Below are positions 49,486 to 64,000 of a stretch of 64,000 nt of DNA, piece after piece. Each line of letters starts with the position of its first letter. The stretch's first letter is position 1. This stretch comes from Ovis canadensis (Eukaryota; Chordata; Mammalia; Artiodactyla; Bovidae): assembly GCF_042477335.2 (NCBI RefSeq), contig NC_091263.1, positions 70,736,501-70,800,500 on the forward strand. Direction: 5' to 3'. The position numbers and the translations under genes were made by a program. The notes beneath the pieces were generated by a model. The model was given only the letters and a program-made list of their open reading frames with translations, was not told the origin of the DNA and searched no databases.

Positions 49486-50254
49486 TCCGTCACCTCCTGA
49501 GAGAGCTGCAGAGGGCGGGAGGGGGGAGGGGGCGGGGCCAGGGTCCAGCCCTGGACTCACCCCTGGGGGGCCCCCCTGCAGCCACTCCCCTATCCTAATG
49601 TCTTCATCCCTCCCTTTGGAGGGGACCTTTGCCCCACTCGGCCCGCTTCACGGATGCCCTGCAAAAGATCAGTATCTAATCACCCGGCTGGTTTTCCACA
49701 TGTTCCCTGGCAGCCCAGTCCCCCTCTTCCTGCCATCAGGACTTTGCATAAAGCCCTGGACTGCTTGCTGCCTTCTTGGCAGGGACTGGGGAGGAGGGTG
49801 AAGGGAGAGGCCTTGGGGAAGGAAGGACAGACCCCAGCACCTCCGCCCGCCCCTGAGGCTGCAGAATGGGAAGTCACCCGCCCTCCGTCACAGAGCTGAG
49901 TGAGAACCGAGCCAGCATATGAAGCGTGGCTGGTACAGAAGAAGGTCCCCAATAAATGTCAGCTCCCTTTCCCAGCTTCTCATCTGCCCTCAAGCTGCCA
50001 AATCAGACGCTTGCTGACGCTCAGGGGATGGGCCCTTCCTGGAACCTCATGCGGGACCCACCTGCTCCAGGCGCTGCAGGAAGGGGCAAGCTCAGGCCAC
50101 GTGGAGGACCAGGGAGCAGCTGGGGAGGACTGAGGGCCTGGTCCCAGTTGGGAAGTAGAGGGTGGACTCCATAGGCCCCGGGAGCAGCCCTGTTAGCCAC
50201 CTTCTTTAGGGCCAGGTATCTCATCTTCTCCTTGAGATGGAGCCCCGTTCCGCC

Positions 50255-50295
50255 AAAATAAATAAATAAATATATATATTAAAAAAAAAAAAACC
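50255..50295. repeat. AAAT/TA/A-rich simple tract
   Basis: AAATAAATAAATAAATATAT followed by a run of A, just beyond the IFT122 3' end; may be the tail of a decayed retroposon. Confidence 0.7.
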
Positions 50296-50478
50296 TGTTC
50301 CCCTACCATTCCCATATTGCCATTTTCAATTAGATTAGATTTTAAGAGCACACAAATGTAATGTTCCTCTCGGATCAAATTAGAAAGAAAAACAGGTGCA
50401 CTTTTGCATAAGGAAATTAAGTTGCAGACAATATGAAGATTTGCTAAAATGCAGACACTGATGAAAATAAGTAGCCCT

Positions 50479-50825
50479 TTTATTTGTAATTATTGAGGCA
50501 ATCTGTTCGCAAAGTGTACATGTGAACGGTCTGACAGATCCGTGGACTCCGGCAGACTGCCGCAAACAACTCTGAGCCGTTCTGAAACGAACAGATTTTT
50601 TTTTTCTCTCTCTCTCTTAGAAAATATATGTTCGTTCTCTCCTCCATCTCCTGGTGCTATTCACAAGACACAAAATGCCATAAATAGGAGTTTCATGGTT
50701 ACACAAGGCCCCTCCCTAAGATACACACTCAATCGGGGCATAAGACAGTCTGACAGTTTAACTCTTCCTTCGATGGCCCCGCGACAGGCAGCTGTCGGGC
50801 AGGGCGGCGGTCCTCAGGGGGCTGG
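50479..50825 (-). other. IFT122: IFT122 3' UTR with poly(A) signal
   Basis: A minus-strand AATAAA is at 50479-50484, about 340 bp after the stop and the first good signal. The interval is single-copy and more AT-rich than the exons upstream. Confidence 0.65.
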
Positions 50826-63543
<12,718 letters not shown>

Positions 63544-63829
63544 CTGGAGCGGCAAGAGCATGGGGAGGAGTGGACTCTGGGGAGGCGGCTGATGGGGGAA
63601 GCCCCGTGGCGTCTGGGTCTCTCCAAGGGCGGCTCATCGTGCTGACAGCTCCCCAACTCTGCCCATAATCAGTATGGTGCCTTGGCCCCGGTGCATGATG
63701 CGAGGTTACTCACTGAGGGACTTCACCCAAAAAGTCCGCCTGGTGAAGGACACTCTGTCCCTCACTTCATGTGTCTTTCCTGGGAGATACGACCCTGTCC
63801 AGCAAGCTCTGGGGGGAGTAGCCAACATC

Positions 63830-63960
63830 TGCTGCTCATCTATGCACGTCAGCTCAGTGCCATAAGCCTTCCCACATATGATCTCACTGGATCGTCTCTG
63901 CCCTCGGGGGGGGCGGTACTGTTATTCCCATTTCACAGATGAGGACACCAGAGGCCGGCG
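63830..63960 (-). mobile_element. MIR-type repeat near the window end
   Basis: GTTATTCCCATTTCACAGAT and flanking text resemble MIR/L2 copies. No IFT122 exon is visible between 63544 and 64000. Confidence 0.5.
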
Positions 63961-64000
63961 TTTGCAGCCGGGAAGGGGCCGAGTGCCCTCTTCAGCACCA

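Overview
This is mammalian nuclear DNA from a pecoran ruminant. It carries BovB (RTE) LINEs, ruminant L1, and dozens of tRNA-derived ruminant SINEs of the 'cttccctggtggctcag' kind. The genes are the IFT122–RHO–H1-8 synteny block (human 3q22.1), all transcribed on the minus strand. The rhodopsin is 348 residues; its exon 3/4 residues ([27 protein letters not shown]) differ from cattle as I recall it and resemble the sheep protein, so a caprine or close relative is my best guess.

Layout from high to low coordinate, which is the direction of transcription. (i) 50.4–63.6 kb: the last 11 exons of IFT122, the intraflagellar-transport A subunit, with stop codon and poly(A) signal; its upstream exons are beyond position 64000. 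All splice phases are consistent. (ii) 42.9–50.4 kb: the IFT122–RHO intergenic region, with a candidate rhodopsin enhancer about 2 kb upstream of the gene, a hAT-type DNA transposon, a BovB copy with a target-site duplication, and one SINE. (iii) 37.7–42.9 kb: the complete five-exon RHO gene with its photoreceptor promoter (TATA, NRL site, paired CRX sites, Ret-1-like site). (iv) 30–37.7 kb: RHO–H1-8 intergenic region, old repeats, SINEs and a BovB 3' fragment. (v) 1.5–29.9 kb: H1-8 (H1FOO), the oocyte linker histone. Exon 1 is at 29.8 kb, exons 2 and 3 are at 3.5–3.8 and 1.5–1.9 kb, and the last exons should lie left of position 1.

The unusual part is H1-8 intron 1, about 26 kb. It holds a BovB, an ERV remnant, a separate LTR, many SINEs, and about 15 kb of same-orientation L1 sequence. 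The L1 block looks like a head-to-tail array with equivalent internal junctions rather than independent insertions. The array splits one copy of a local direct duplication whose other copy (27.15–27.92 kb) is unsplit. A short minisatellite abuts the exon 2 splice acceptor and contains a decayed copy of the exon start.

The three genes are not an operon and do not act together, although IFT122 and rhodopsin both serve photoreceptor outer-segment cilia. I saw no CRISPR array, no bacterial feature and no genuine tRNA or rRNA gene. Repeat family names and comparisons with human or cattle come from memory; splice coordinates were read base by base.
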